The notes beneath the pieces are model-generated. The model was not told the origin of the DNA. It made no database searches and worked only from the letters and a program-made list of their open reading frames with translations. DNA of 64,000 bases from Gammaproteobacteria bacterium (GTDB lineage: Bacteria > Pseudomonadota > Gammaproteobacteria > SZUA-140): contig WFVD01000008.1 of assembly GCA_015491865.1 (NCBI GenBank), positions 62,001 to 126,000 of the forward strand, written 5' to 3'. Shown piece after piece: positions 47,613-55,873 of the stretch. How positions within the stretch are numbered: position 1 is the first letter of the stretch; each line of letters opens with the position of its first letter. A program made the translations under genes and the position numbers.

Positions 47613-48487
47613 TAAAACTCCGCTTCACCTTCGGGGCGGGTCGCAAACCGTTTATAGTTCCACTGATACTGGGCAGGAATTGTGCGTACGGCCTCTTCTA
47701 CCATCTGGTTAATCGCAGTGACCGAGCGCTGGGTGTCGGCACTGCTCACCTCTGCCGGGGCAGGCAGAAAGTGAAGATGAAAGCCGGCGCTATCGGGTAG
47801 TCGTTCTGCATAGGTAAGCAGCACCGTCGCACCACTTTTTAGCGCAAGACGTGAGAGCAGCGTCATGGTGTTTGCCTGAATGCCAAAGAAGGGGGCAAAG
47901 CTTCCGCTATTGGCACGAGGGTCCTGGTCAGGCAAAACCCCGATCACCTCATTTTTGGCAAGCACCTGATAAAGTGTCCGTATCCCTCGCCCATCGGTGG
48001 GCGCCAGCTTCTGCTGATAACGCTGTCGTCCTTGAAGGATGATGTTATCAAGCGCTTTCATCCGCGGTGGACGGTAGAGATTGGTCATCGGGTAACGGGG
48101 AGCGCAGTAGACGCCGATCATCTCCCAGTTGCCCAGGTGTGGGGCGACGAGGATAACACCTTTACCGCGGGTAAGGGCGGCCTTGAGGAGCTCCTCTCCC
48201 GTTACCTGTTGAATCAGCGCAGTCACCGCTTCTTTATTGCCAAGCCAGATCTTGCAGCTCTCAAATAATGTCTTGCTGCCCTCAATCAATGCCTGCTCTG
48301 TTAACTGCTGCTGCTCATCAGCGGAGAGCAGGGGAAAGCAGCGTGCGATGTTAAGCCGCGTCACAAGGCGATGTTTATTGTCACTGCGCGCGTAATAGCT
48401 GCCTGTCCAGCTAGCAATGCGATGGAGCCAGCGCAACGGCAGGTGGGGAAGCAGGTGAATCAGGGCTTTGATGAGTTGTTCACGCAT
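47609..48487 (-). CDS. Lipid A acyltransferase (LpxL/LpxM family)
   Basis: Inner-membrane acyltransferase that adds secondary acyl chains to lipid A. The 292 residues show an N-terminal membrane-associated helix, the catalytic H-x4-E motif in A-P-H-L-G-N-W-E, the R-P-P-R segment, G-R-G-I-R and G-V-L-P-D-Q-D-P-R (acceptor-binding), and the final Q-W-N-Y-K-R-F. LpxL and LpxM cannot be told apart by eye, so no symbol is given. Four bases at the end overlap the convergent PEP-CTERM-like gene, and no terminator fits between them. Confidence 0.92.
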   Translation of the reverse strand: MREQLIKALIHLLPHLPLRWLHRIASWTGSYYARSDNKHRLVTRLNIARCFPLLSADEQQQLTEQALIEGSKTLFESCKIWLGNKEAVTALIQQVTGEELLKAALTRGKGVILVAPHLGNWEMIGVYCAPRYPMTNLYRPPRMKALDNIILQGRQRYQQKLAPTDGRGIRTLYQVLAKNEVIGVLPDQDPRANSGSFAPFFGIQANTMTLLSRLALKSGATVLLTYAERLPDSAGFHLHFLPAPAEVSSADTQRSVTAINQMVEEAVRTIPAQYQWNYKRFATRPEGEAEFY

Positions 48488-48570
48488 GATGTTGTCCGAA
48501 TCGATAAAACTGGTTTGACTATAAAGAAGATTTTAACAGGTATTGGGATGGTGGGCGGGATGAAGAGGGG

Positions 48571-48602
48571 AAAGAAAACCCCCGGTCAGAAAGAGCGGGG
48601 GT
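48571..48602 (-). terminator. Terminator of the OmpA-like lipoprotein gene
   Basis: ACCCCCG (48578-48584) pairs with CGGGGGT (48596-48602). On the minus strand the stem runs into T-T-T-T-C-T-T-T, 24 bases after the lipoprotein stop at 48626. Confidence 0.8.
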
Positions 48603-48625
48603 GATTAATAGGAGGTGAACGGAAG

Positions 48626-49354
48626 CTACTGGCGACTTAACATCAGCAGATCTCGATAGCGCAATTCGACACGGCGGTTCTCACCCCAGTGGCGGGCGCT
48701 GGTCATCGGTACGTTATCACCCACGCCTGCGACGCGAAGCTGAGTGTCAGGTACGCCGGCACCGCTTAAAACATCGGCAATGTTTTGTGCGCGGCGTTCG
48801 CTGAGGTACTGGTTGTACTGTTTATTACCGCGGTTATCCGCATGACCGCTGACCACCATTACGAGATCCGGGTTGGCAAGCAGATAACTGGCATGTTGAA
48901 GCAGAATCTCTTTATCACTATCGTTCGGTTCAGTTTTGTTAAAGCCAAAGAAAAAATCGCTTTTGTCCGGCATGGCTGGAGCGTTCTTCTCCAGCTCAAT
49001 CTGTTCATCAATAAGCAGTGGTTCAGCTGATTTCCCATTGGTATTGGGTTCATCAAGTGCGACTCCCTCTTCAATAATTAATACGGTCATCTCTGTTGCC
49101 TCGCTGGTTGTTGTTGAAACTTCTGTCGCCGCCCTGTTCTGTTGTAGAAGCTGATGCTGATACCCCTCCATATTATGAATTGCGAGTTTTACGGCACTAT
49201 TGATTGCGTTCTCTTCCTGTTGACTTGCTAATGAGCCATGCTCAATCTCACCGGAGATGGTGTGGCTTACCGGTTTTGAATCCGTATTGACACAGCCGAC
49301 CGTAAAGAGAAGTGGGAGTGTTGAAACTGTGATAAAGCGAATCGTTCTGTTCAT
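48626..49354 (-). CDS. OmpA-family peptidoglycan-associated lipoprotein
   Basis: A 242-residue lipoprotein: signal peptide with lipobox F-T-V-G-C (C21), an unstructured Glu/Thr/Ser-rich spacer (~25-125), then an OmpA C-terminal domain with F-F-F-G-F-N, V-V-S-G-H-A-D-N-R-G, Y-N-Q-Y-L-S-E-R-R-A-Q-N-I and the end G-E-N-R-R-V-E-L-R. These residues bind diaminopimelate of peptidoglycan in Pal/OmpA. Asn follows the cysteine, so an outer-membrane lipoprotein is expected. GAGGAACC precedes ATG. It lies downstream of a PdsS/PdsR-like pair; OmpA proteins (PdsO) accompany that system, but the match to PdsO itself is not certain. Confidence 0.9.
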   Translation of the reverse strand: MNRTIRFITVSTLPLLFTVGCVNTDSKPVSHTISGEIEHGSLASQQEENAINSAVKLAIHNMEGYQHQLLQQNRAATEVSTTTSEATEMTVLIIEEGVALDEPNTNGKSAEPLLIDEQIELEKNAPAMPDKSDFFFGFNKTEPNDSDKEILLQHASYLLANPDLVMVVSGHADNRGNKQYNQYLSERRAQNIADVLSGAGVPDTQLRVAGVGDNVPMTSARHWGENRRVELRYRDLLMLSRQ

Positions 49355-49430
49355 GATGTGGTTCCTCTGTTTTATTGTGTAATTACCCAGGCCTGAGAGC
49401 GATTAAACAGAAGTAAAGTGGTATGAGTGT

Positions 49431-49483
49431 GGCGAGGTGGTGATCAATTCAGGCGCAATTGTGGCGAAAGGTGACACCTCGCC
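49431..49483. repeat. 9-bp inverted repeat between HK and OmpA-like genes
   Basis: GGCGAGGTG (49431-49439) is complementary to CACCTCGCC (49475-49483), 35 bases apart; two further bases pair with one mismatch. It lies between the OmpA-like start and the end of the histidine kinase gene and could be a leader structure or paired operator. Confidence 0.45.
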
Positions 49484-49505
49484 GCGTAGCTCTGTGGTTG
49501 AAAGG

Positions 49506-51623
49506 TTAGCCTGCTTTAAAGAGGGGAAGCGTGAGTGTAAAAGAGACCCCTTCAGGGTGGTGAGTGTTACTAACCTCAATCTTCGCGTGATGAAAGGCGC
49601 TAATCAACCTGACAATATAGAGCCCAAGCCCCAGGTGAGGCTGGCTGGTTTTACGTTGACGTACCGAGACCATGGAATCAAACAGGCTATCACGCATCTC
49701 ATCAGGCAGGGTTGGCCCGTTGTTGTGAACCGATAAGGTCAGGTTTAGTTCAGCGCTTGCGAGCGTAACAGTGATCGGTGTTCCTGCTGTCGCGTAGTCA
49801 GTGGCGTTATCAATAAGCTTATCTAACAGCTGCGCGAGTAGTTCGGGCGAGCCTGATATGGTGCGCTCGTGGCTCACCCTGCAGCAGATAAAATTGAATG
49901 GCTGCTGTTGGTAAGCCAGGCGGTAGCCTTCGACGCACGCCTCGACAACCCTGGCGGGATGATAGACTTTGCGCACCTCATGCAGGATAGTCTGTTCAAG
50001 GTGTGTGGCTTCACTCATCCGTGTGAGAATATGATTTAGGCGTGTCGCCCCTTCATTGGCGCGTTTAATATAGGTGACGCTTTCGGGGTCGAGTCGGGTT
50101 TGATCGAGATTGTCGAGCGATGAGCGGACAATGGTGATGGGTGTTCTAAGTTCATGACTCAGCTTCCCCGACATCGTTTCAAGATAGCGGTTGTATTGCG
50201 AAAGGCGTTCCAGCATGGCTGAAAAGCTTCGCCCAAGATCGCCAATCTCATCGCTCGATTGAGTCAGAATGGTCGTCGTCCGCACTCTGCCATCATCTGC
50301 GATGGTGGCATCGACCTCATTACGCAGACGATGAATACGCAGTGAAAGTCGGGTGGCAAATGTAAGTAACACACCTACTGTGAGCAGAAAAGTGAGGATT
50401 GCCATGTTAGCCATCGCCTCAATGACCTTATTCTGTAGCAATAAAATACTATGACTTGTCTCTTCAAGGACAATCGCGCCAACGATGTTGTCATTGAGAT
50501 AAATGGGGTGGGCAGCGACCGTAATATTAATGTTTTCATTTTCTGTAGTGCGCCAGTAGCTGGTCGCAGTGCCACTGAGTGCAGCGGTAATGGCAGGATT
50601 ATCCAGGCGGGAGGCGGATGATAGCCGGTCTGTAAAGCGATCATCAGGTTGCGTCAGGAGAAGGCGATAAAAGAGCTTAACCAGCACGGTAAGAAAGGAG
50701 GGCTTCTCTTCACCAGCAGCGTCGGCAGGTAGATTGCCTGGGCCAATTAAGTGACCACTCATGCCGATGACTCGCTGGTTGTTATCGATGACCCAGATAC
50801 GGTTGTGTGGCGTTCTTAATCGCGCTAATAACGATGCCATCTGCGGGCTGGGAATGACGATAGTGCCTGCTCCAGTGGCCTGTTCGGTGTTGGCGCTGGC
50901 GACTATGTTTCTGATCTCACCGCTGGTGGCATCATCAACATCAGCAACAGCGATGGCGAATCGCTGGCCAATCATCGTTAATGGCATGCGCAGTTCAACG
51001 GTGTACCCCCCGCTACTGAACTGCCATTCACCTTTGATACGCGGCTCCGGTTTAAGTGAAAAGGGGGCACCATTTTTTTGTTGTGCTGGCGCTGAGTAGG
51101 CGCTGATCCGGCCGGGTGAAATGGCAGAAATCTGATAACGCCTGAAATCTCCATCACCATTCAGCATACTGATGCGCAGATGATCCGCACGGTCAGGGCG
51201 AAGGCTTTTAGGTGAACGGTAGATAACGCGATCATCTTTTACCTGAAGCACAATATAGAGATAACCGTCGCGGTGCCCGATACGCTGTAAAACATGCAGA
51301 TCACCACTGGTGGCGCCCAGTGGCTGCTCTCGATCCTGGTAATGGCGCCAGTCATCGATATAGCCGTCGAGCTGGATCGGTGCTGGTAAAGGGCGGACAT
51401 AAAGGTGCGACTGAGCATCAGAAGGGCTGGTCAGCGCGGCGCGCCCCTTGAGCAGCGCTCGCTGACCACTCACCACGGCAGCCATGATCGAGACGCGATC
51501 GAGCAATTTCTCTTCGTGGGCGGTACGAAGGTACTGCTCAAGATTCTGGATATATTGCGCGCCAAGCCAGGGAATGATGAGCAGCGTGAGAGAGGCTAGC
51601 AGTAGCTTGGTGCGGATACCCAT
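49506..51623 (-). CDS. Sensor histidine kinase, dedicated-sortase-system (PdsS) type
   Basis: A 705-residue membrane kinase. TM1 lies at ~5-24, followed by a periplasmic region of nearly 380 residues that opens with a carbohydrate-binding-like segment (L-Y-V-R-P-L-P-A-P-I-Q-L-D-G-Y-I-D-D-W). TM2 lies at ~408-430, then a HAMP linker, HisKA with H490 in K-L-S-H-E-L-R-T-P and an HATPase domain (L-I-D-N-A, G-L-G-L-Y-I-V). The N-terminal half and the partner resemble PdsS of the proteobacterial dedicated sortase system; this is from memory of the family, not a search. Its start overlaps the response regulator stop by one base (TAATG). Confidence 0.85.
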   Translation of the reverse strand: MGIRTKLLLASLTLLIIPWLGAQYIQNLEQYLRTAHEEKLLDRVSIMAAVVSGQRALLKGRAALTSPSDAQSHLYVRPLPAPIQLDGYIDDWRHYQDREQPLGATSGDLHVLQRIGHRDGYLYIVLQVKDDRVIYRSPKSLRPDRADHLRISMLNGDGDFRRYQISAISPGRISAYSAPAQQKNGAPFSLKPEPRIKGEWQFSSGGYTVELRMPLTMIGQRFAIAVADVDDATSGEIRNIVASANTEQATGAGTIVIPSPQMASLLARLRTPHNRIWVIDNNQRVIGMSGHLIGPGNLPADAAGEEKPSFLTVLVKLFYRLLLTQPDDRFTDRLSSASRLDNPAITAALSGTATSYWRTTENENINITVAAHPIYLNDNIVGAIVLEETSHSILLLQNKVIEAMANMAILTFLLTVGVLLTFATRLSLRIHRLRNEVDATIADDGRVRTTTILTQSSDEIGDLGRSFSAMLERLSQYNRYLETMSGKLSHELRTPITIVRSSLDNLDQTRLDPESVTYIKRANEGATRLNHILTRMSEATHLEQTILHEVRKVYHPARVVEACVEGYRLAYQQQPFNFICCRVSHERTISGSPELLAQLLDKLIDNATDYATAGTPITVTLASAELNLTLSVHNNGPTLPDEMRDSLFDSMVSVRQRKTSQPHLGLGLYIVRLISAFHHAKIEVSNTHHPEGVSFTLTLPLFKAG

Positions 51624-52324
51624 TAGCGGGTTGCTGTTTCGAGCCAGCGATAGCCCATGCCGTAGACACTATCGATGGCAGAAAAACCACTGTCGATCTC
51701 GATAAACTTTTTCCGCATCCGTTTTATATGGGAGGTGATGGTGGTGTCATCCACCACGATATGGGCATCCTGCATCAACTGCTCACGACTCTTCACATGG
51801 CCGGGGTGTCTGGCAAGGCTGTGGATTAACCAGAATTCAGTCAGGCTGAGTGCTAACGCCTCGCCTCGCCAGCTGACACGATAGCGATTCATGTCGAGCA
51901 GCAGTTCGCCGCGTCTAATTTCAGATGTTTCAGCCTGTGGCTGGCGAAGTGCCTCCATACGGCGAAAGAGAGCGGTGACGCGGGCGCACAGATTAACCAG
52001 GCTAATGTCCTTGGTCAGGTAGTCATCAGCACCGAGGCGCAGCCCTGAGACGATATCGAGGTCACTATCGCGTGCGGTAAGAAAAATGATCGGCAACGTA
52101 ACAGATTGCTGGCGCAGCAGACGGCACAACTCAAAGCCCCCCTCTATTTCATCGTCAAGGCTGATGTCGAGCAGCGCCAGATCAGGTAGCTGCAGCGAAA
52201 AATAGGCCTCTGCCTCCTGACGGCTGGCAAAGCTGGTGACATCATAGCCGTGCCTGCTGAGGGCCTCGACATAGTTTTGTCGGATCGCCTCTTCATCTTC
52301 AACGAGGACAATTTTTTTACTCAT
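51623..52324 (-). CDS. OmpR-type response regulator, dedicated-sortase-system (PdsR) type
   Basis: A 233-residue regulator: receiver domain with E-D-E at 9-11, phospho-acceptor D53 in A-L-L-D-I-S, T-A-R-D and K-D-I-S, then a winged-helix DNA-binding domain (F-W-L-I-H-S-L-A-R-H-P-G-H-V-K-S-R, T-S-H-I-K-R-M-R-K-K-F). The segments D-D-E-I-E-G-G-F-E-L-C-R and Y-G-M-G-Y-R-W resemble PdsR. ATG 52324 is chosen because the receiver starts there; the frame runs to 52363. It is the first gene of the pair and may regulate itself through the GTGAC-N3-GTCAC element upstream. Confidence 0.88.
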   Translation of the reverse strand: MSKKIVLVEDEEAIRQNYVEALSRHGYDVTSFASRQEAEAYFSLQLPDLALLDISLDDEIEGGFELCRLLRQQSVTLPIIFLTARDSDLDIVSGLRLGADDYLTKDISLVNLCARVTALFRRMEALRQPQAETSEIRRGELLLDMNRYRVSWRGEALALSLTEFWLIHSLARHPGHVKSREQLMQDAHIVVDDTTITSHIKRMRKKFIEIDSGFSAIDSVYGMGYRWLETATR

Positions 52325-52382
52325 GCTGATGCTCGGTTGTTTACGCGGAGGATAAGCTAGCACAACAGAGGCGGGATGTGAG

Positions 52383-52395
52383 GTGACTGCGTCAC
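52383..52395. promoter_or_regulatory. Inverted repeat upstream of the response regulator
   Basis: GTGAC-TGC-GTCAC is a perfect 5-3-5 inverted repeat 59 bases upstream of the response regulator start. It is a candidate operator for self-control; the binding protein is not known. Confidence 0.3.
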
Positions 52396-52463
52396 ATTGC
52401 CATTATTCGCCATAATTGTCTCTCTAAACAGTGGCATGATGAGTTGTAATCGTACCGCGGGCG

Positions 52464-52479
52464 GCGCCCATAAGGGCGC
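52464..52479. other. GC-rich hairpin between regulator and ppa
   Basis: GCGCCC-ATAA-GGGCGC forms a perfect 6-bp stem in the divergent interval before ppa. No T-run follows, so it is unlikely to be a simple terminator. Confidence 0.35.
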
Positions 52480-52569
52480 AGGCGGTGGTGTTGGACGGAT
52501 CAATCGATAGCGACCGGTGTGTCAGCGCCCTGTGGTGATTTCAGCTCACCCGTAATTATTTGATTGCGG

Positions 52570-52575
52570 TATAAT
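52570..52575 (+). promoter_or_regulatory. -10 element of ppa
   Basis: A perfect TATAAT 31 bases before the ppa start; transcription would begin near 52582. I find no good -35 at 16-18 bases. Confidence 0.45.
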
Positions 52576-52606
52576 GTGTCCCTTTTTGCATGTGGAGAGA
52601 ATCGCA

Positions 52607-53158
52607 ATGAATCTGGATAGGGTATCGACTGGCGGCAAGAACGTCCCTGATGAGATCAATGTCATCATTGAAATACCGTCTCACAGTGATCCGGTCAAAT
52701 ATGAGGTCGATAAAGAGACCGGCGCAATGTTTGTTGATCGTTTCATGAGCACTGCGATGTACTACCCATGTAACTACGGGTACATCCCACATACGCTCTC
52801 TGATGACGGTGATCCGACAGACGTACTGGTGGTGACCCCTGTGCCGCTGATCAGCGGTTCGGTGATCAAATGTCGTCCAGTTGGCATATTAAAAATGACT
52901 GATGAAGCGGGTAGCGATGCCAAACTGCTGGCCGTTCCGCTAACCAGGCTATGTGACCTCTACAAAAACGTTGAAGGCCCGGATGATATGCCCCCACAGC
53001 TGCTGGCGCAGATCGCCCATTTCTTTGAACACTACAAAGATCTGGAAAGCAACAAATGGGTCAAGCTTGAAGGGTGGGGGGGGCTGGATGAAGCGAAGGA
53101 AGAGATTCTCTCCAGTGCGAGGCGTTACGAAGCGTCGCCCGTTAAGCCCTGCTTCTAG
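52607..53158 (+). CDS. ppa: Inorganic pyrophosphatase, family I
   Basis: Hydrolyses pyrophosphate to drive biosynthesis. The 183 residues include [14 protein letters not shown], the [10 protein letters not shown] segment, the metal site D-G-D-P-T-D-V-L-V and the [12 protein letters not shown] loop. ATG 52607 has GGAGAG upstream and begins the family N-terminus; the longer frame is an upstream extension. A strong hairpin follows the stop. Confidence 0.96.
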   Translation: MNLDRVSTGGKNVPDEINVIIEIPSHSDPVKYEVDKETGAMFVDRFMSTAMYYPCNYGYIPHTLSDDGDPTDVLVVTPVPLISGSVIKCRPVGILKMTDEAGSDAKLLAVPLTRLCDLYKNVEGPDDMPPQLLAQIAHFFEHYKDLESNKWVKLEGWGGLDEAKEEILSSARRYEASPVKPCF

Positions 53159-53167
53159 GCGGTTAAA

Positions 53168-53204
53168 TAACCCGATTCACTCTGCTGCGGCGTGAATCGG
53201 GTTA
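53168..53204. terminator. Bidirectional terminator between ppa and dksA-like gene
   Basis: A perfect 13-bp stem (TAACCCGATTCAC, 53168-53180, with 53192-53204) starts 10 bases after the ppa stop and includes the stop codon of the convergent gene. The minus strand has a T-rich end; the plus strand does not. Confidence 0.75.
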
Positions 53205-53588
53205 CTGACTATTGGCACCGTAGGTTTTTTCGCGCAGTGACTGGCAGGCAATACAGCGGGACGCTGCTGGCTGTTTGAGTAGACGCGCCCATTGAATCGC
53301 CTCACCGCAATTGCTGCATTCGCCGTAATGGCCGGTATTGAGGCGCTGATAGGCGATGTTGACCTGCTTTAATGCGATGAGATGTTGATTGATCAGCGCA
53401 TTGTTGAGATCGCGCAGCAGGTCGGCAACGGACTCCTCGCCCGCGTCGTGTACGGAGTCCGCCAGATTGAGCGTGTTGCCGTCATCGCTATTGCGTAACT
53501 CTGCTTTAATTTCTGCCTGTAACGCCTGCTCCAGCGCGGCTAGCTGTTCTCTGGCCTGGGTTAGCTGGGTTGGATTCAGGTGGCTCAT
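53202..53588 (-). CDS. DksA/TraR-family zinc-finger protein
   Basis: A 128-residue protein with an N-terminal coiled coil (Q-A-R-E-Q-L-A-A-L-E-Q-A-L-Q), an acidic tip (N-L-A-D-S-V-H-D-A-G-E-E-S) and a C4 zinc ribbon (C-S-N-C-G and C-I-A-C-Q). Family members insert the coiled coil into the RNA polymerase secondary channel. The tip aspartates recall the D-x-x-D-x-A motif of DksA but with different spacing, so DksA-like activity is uncertain. Start 53588 has GGAGG six bases upstream; the ATG just before it (53591) is also possible. It is not the main dksA, which is usually longer. Confidence 0.88.
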   Translation of the reverse strand: MSHLNPTQLTQAREQLAALEQALQAEIKAELRNSDDGNTLNLADSVHDAGEESVADLLRDLNNALINQHLIALKQVNIAYQRLNTGHYGECSNCGEAIQWARLLKQPAASRCIACQSLREKTYGANSQ

Positions 53589-53683
53589 CATATTCCTCCG
53601 TTCTATATGACTGACTGACAAGTCGTATCAATCTTTATAGCCCGTGATGCAGCTGATTGAGAACGCCCCTAATCTGAGGCCCC

Positions 53684-54121
53684 TTAATTGAAAGCGAGTA
53701 CCGCAAAACTGATCACTAAAAAAGTGAGAAAAGGGCCGATTAGCATGAAGCGCCTGGTCTTTTTCATCGCCGCCGCCCCCTCTTCGCTCTCGCTTCGTTT
53801 CGCCTTGATGGCGAAAACCTTCATCATCACCGTGTAAAAGAGGATCGCCACCACCATCGCCATCTTCATCCAGAAGGCCCAGTTGAGGGTGCGGGTCTCG
53901 ATGCCCGACTGCGCCAGTAGAAAGTAGCCGCTGGCGAGTAGCAGTATCAAACCAAGCAGCCCCACGCCCGATATGGCGGCACCTGCACCCAGCATGATCT
54001 TTTTTGCGGCTTCCGGCTCTTTCAGGCGGCGCGCGTGCAGCGCCAGCCCGAGCATATAGAAAGAGGTGCCGCCTCCCATTGCCAGGCCAAGAAAGTGAAG
54101 AATCAGGATAAAGTCATACAT
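53684..54121 (-). CDS. Four-helix integral membrane protein, DUF2269/CopD-like
   Basis: A 145-residue inner-membrane protein with about four TM segments: Y-D-F-I-L-I-L-H-F-L-G-L-A-M-G-G-G, a G-A-G-A-A-I-S-G-V-G-L-L-G-L-I-L-L helix, W-M-K-M-A-M-V-V-A-I-L-F-Y, and the last F-L-T-F-L-V-I-S-F-A-V-L. The first helix holds a histidine and a glycine run as in CopD/DUF2269-type proteins, but I cannot fix the family. M at 54121 begins the first helix and is preferred over 54139. No partner gene is on this strand nearby. Confidence 0.75.
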   Translation of the reverse strand: MYDFILILHFLGLAMGGGTSFYMLGLALHARRLKEPEAAKKIMLGAGAAISGVGLLGLILLLASGYFLLAQSGIETRTLNWAFWMKMAMVVAILFYTVMMKVFAIKAKRSESEEGAAAMKKTRRFMLIGPFLTFLVISFAVLAFN

Positions 54122-54305
54122 GCGACTATTGTGACACAACTTCTCTGTCAGGTAGAGAACGCTATATTAATCTGACTGTTTGCTCGTATTTATATCTACT
54201 GCGTCTGCAGGGTGGCTGTTTAGAGGTAAACAGATTACTATCACCGGGCTGGTTGATGGTCACTTCAACCTTACCCGCCAATGCGCATTGATTGAGGATA
54301 GTAGA

Positions 54306-54509
54306 GTGGAACAACAAACGATGGCTCTGTTTGATTTACCGTATCAGTGGATATTTCCAGTGATCTTTATCGCGATGACCGCGATTATTGCGATCTGTTT
54401 TATGAAATATGTGATTCTGGCAGACGATAAAGATGACGATGAGGGCGAAGAGCAGGCGAGCACATCGATCCAGGTGAGCGAAAAAAGTGAAGAGAAAGAG
54501 TTAAAATGA
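54306..54509 (+). CDS. Small single-TM protein with acidic tail
   Basis: A 67-residue protein: a short N-terminus (V-E-Q-Q-T-M-A-L-F-D-L-P-Y-Q-W), one TM helix (I-F-P-V-I-F-I-A-M-T-A-I-I-A-I-C-F-M), and a highly acidic Glu/Asp/Ser tail. GTG 54306 has GAGGA seven bases upstream. The open frame extends back to 54180, but that part shows no signal or ribosome site. ATG 54321 is an alternative. It is divergent from the four-helix membrane protein. Function unknown. Confidence 0.55.
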   Translation: MEQQTMALFDLPYQWIFPVIFIAMTAIIAICFMKYVILADDKDDDEGEEQASTSIQVSEKSEEKELK

Positions 54510-54836
54510 GATCGTGAGCAGTGGTGATTGCAGCGAGATTGCCTCTTTCCTATCCCCGCCTATCAGGGCGGCATCTCAATGCTAGATAAACCGTTGTTAT
54601 GAGATTGCTTCGTCGCTTGACGACGCGTTATGACGATCAGTCAGGGGCTCCTTAATTCAGAGGTCGCTTAATCTTTTAGTGATTGGGGTATGTTAAGGCT
54701 TCGTGTTAAGTCATTTTTACCAGGGCTGTTAATATCCGCTGAAAAACCTTAAAAAAAGGTTGCCATTGAGAATGAGAATAATTATCATTAATTTGCCTTA
54801 AAGGCGTTGTGTATATTTTATTCTGGTGGGAACTCT
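54510..54836. other. Upstream region of the iron transporter genes
   Basis: A 327-base region with no gene. It carries a short hairpin (CCGCC-TATCAG-GGCGG near 54558-54573) and, at its end, a promoter with a Fur box (54760-54788). Confidence 0.6.
54760..54788 (+). promoter_or_regulatory. Fur-regulated promoter of the ferric transporter
   Basis: TGAGAAT-A-ATTATCA (54773-54787) is a 7-1-7 Fur box with one mismatch between arms. It lies over the spacer and -10 of a promoter made of TTGCCA (54760-54765) and TATCAT (54783-54788), 17 bases apart. Iron-bound Fur would block polymerase here, so the transporter is expected to be induced by iron starvation. Confidence 0.75.
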
Positions 54837-55847
54837 ATGATGAAACCGTTTAAGAATCTGGGTTTAATGTTGCTGGTTGCGCTAATGGCGATGCCGGTTG
54901 TGCAGGCGGCAGATGATGAATTGATCGTTTACTCCGGGCGCAGTGATAAATTTGTGAAGCCGGTCATTAAAGCGTTCACTGACGAGACCGGTATTAAGGT
55001 CCTGTTGCACAGTGCGAAGTCCACCGCGCTGCTGAATAAACTGAAAGTGGAGGGTGAGCGTACTCAAGCAGACCTTTATCTGAGTAATGATGCTGGCAAT
55101 CTGCAACTGGGTAGTGATATGGGGCTGTTTCAGCCGCTACCAGCATCAGTGACCGATGTGATCGAGCCGAAGCTTCGCGCTACAGACGGCAGCTGGGTTG
55201 GGCTATCGGCGCGCGCGCGCGTGCTGGTTGCCAACACCGGAGTGGATACTCACTTTGTTACATCCGTATTTGATCTTGCCGATCCGCGCTTAAAAGATCG
55301 CATCGCAGTGACCCATAGTGGCAACGGAAGCTTTATTGCCGGGGTGACTGTCTACATGGAGGCGGCAGGTATCGAAAAGACCCGCAACTGGTTAAAGGGT
55401 GTGAAGGAGAATGCTGGTGGCCGCACCTTTGATAAACATAGCAAGGTGGTGAAGGCCGTTGCGAGTGGCAAGCGTTCGATAGGGCTTGTGAACCACTATT
55501 ACATCTACCGTCACCTTGATAAGAAGCCAGATGCACCGATCAAGATTATCGTGCCCGACCAGGGAGAGGGTGAGATGGGCGTTGCCTGGAATGTGGCAGG
55601 AATCGCAATGAGTAAATATTCAACACGCAAGTCCGCAGCGGAGAAGTTTGTCGAGTATCTGGTCTCTAAAAAAGGGCAGCGGTTGTTTGCGGAGGTGAAC
55701 CGAGAGTATCCTGCACGCAAAGGTGTTGCAGCGTCAGCAGAGATTCCGCCACTGGAGAGCATTAAAGTGGCACCGGTAGCGATGAGTGAGCTAGGCAAAC
55801 AGCGTAATGCAACGATCGACCTGCTTGAGGCGGTTGGTATGCCTTAG
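54837..55847 (+). CDS. Ferric iron ABC transporter, periplasmic binding protein (FbpA-like)
   Basis: A 336-residue exported binding protein with a signal peptide ending at V-Q-A-A-D, the N-terminal L-I-V-Y-S-G-R-S-D-K-F strand and N-H-Y-Y-I-Y-R, where paired tyrosines coordinate Fe3+ in FbpA/FutA proteins. The chain matches bacterial transferrin-type iron-binding proteins in length. ATG 54837 (or 54840) follows a G-G-T-G-G-G-A-A site. It lies directly downstream of the Fur-box promoter and is followed by the permease gene. Ferric iron as the substrate is inferred from both. Confidence 0.92.
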   Translation: MMKPFKNLGLMLLVALMAMPVVQAADDELIVYSGRSDKFVKPVIKAFTDETGIKVLLHSAKSTALLNKLKVEGERTQADLYLSNDAGNLQLGSDMGLFQPLPASVTDVIEPKLRATDGSWVGLSARARVLVANTGVDTHFVTSVFDLADPRLKDRIAVTHSGNGSFIAGVTVYMEAAGIEKTRNWLKGVKENAGGRTFDKHSKVVKAVASGKRSIGLVNHYYIYRHLDKKPDAPIKIIVPDQGEGEMGVAWNVAGIAMSKYSTRKSAAEKFVEYLVSKKGQRLFAEVNREYPARKGVAASAEIPPLESIKVAPVAMSELGKQRNATIDLLEAVGMP

Positions 55848-55873
55848 CGCCACCGCAGGATGATGGTAGAACG

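Noticed and set aside
55207-55220. Run of alternating GC in the iron-binding protein gene
   Set aside because: It is a short in-frame Ala/Arg-rich coding stretch, with no repeat expansion or Z-DNA evidence beyond composition.
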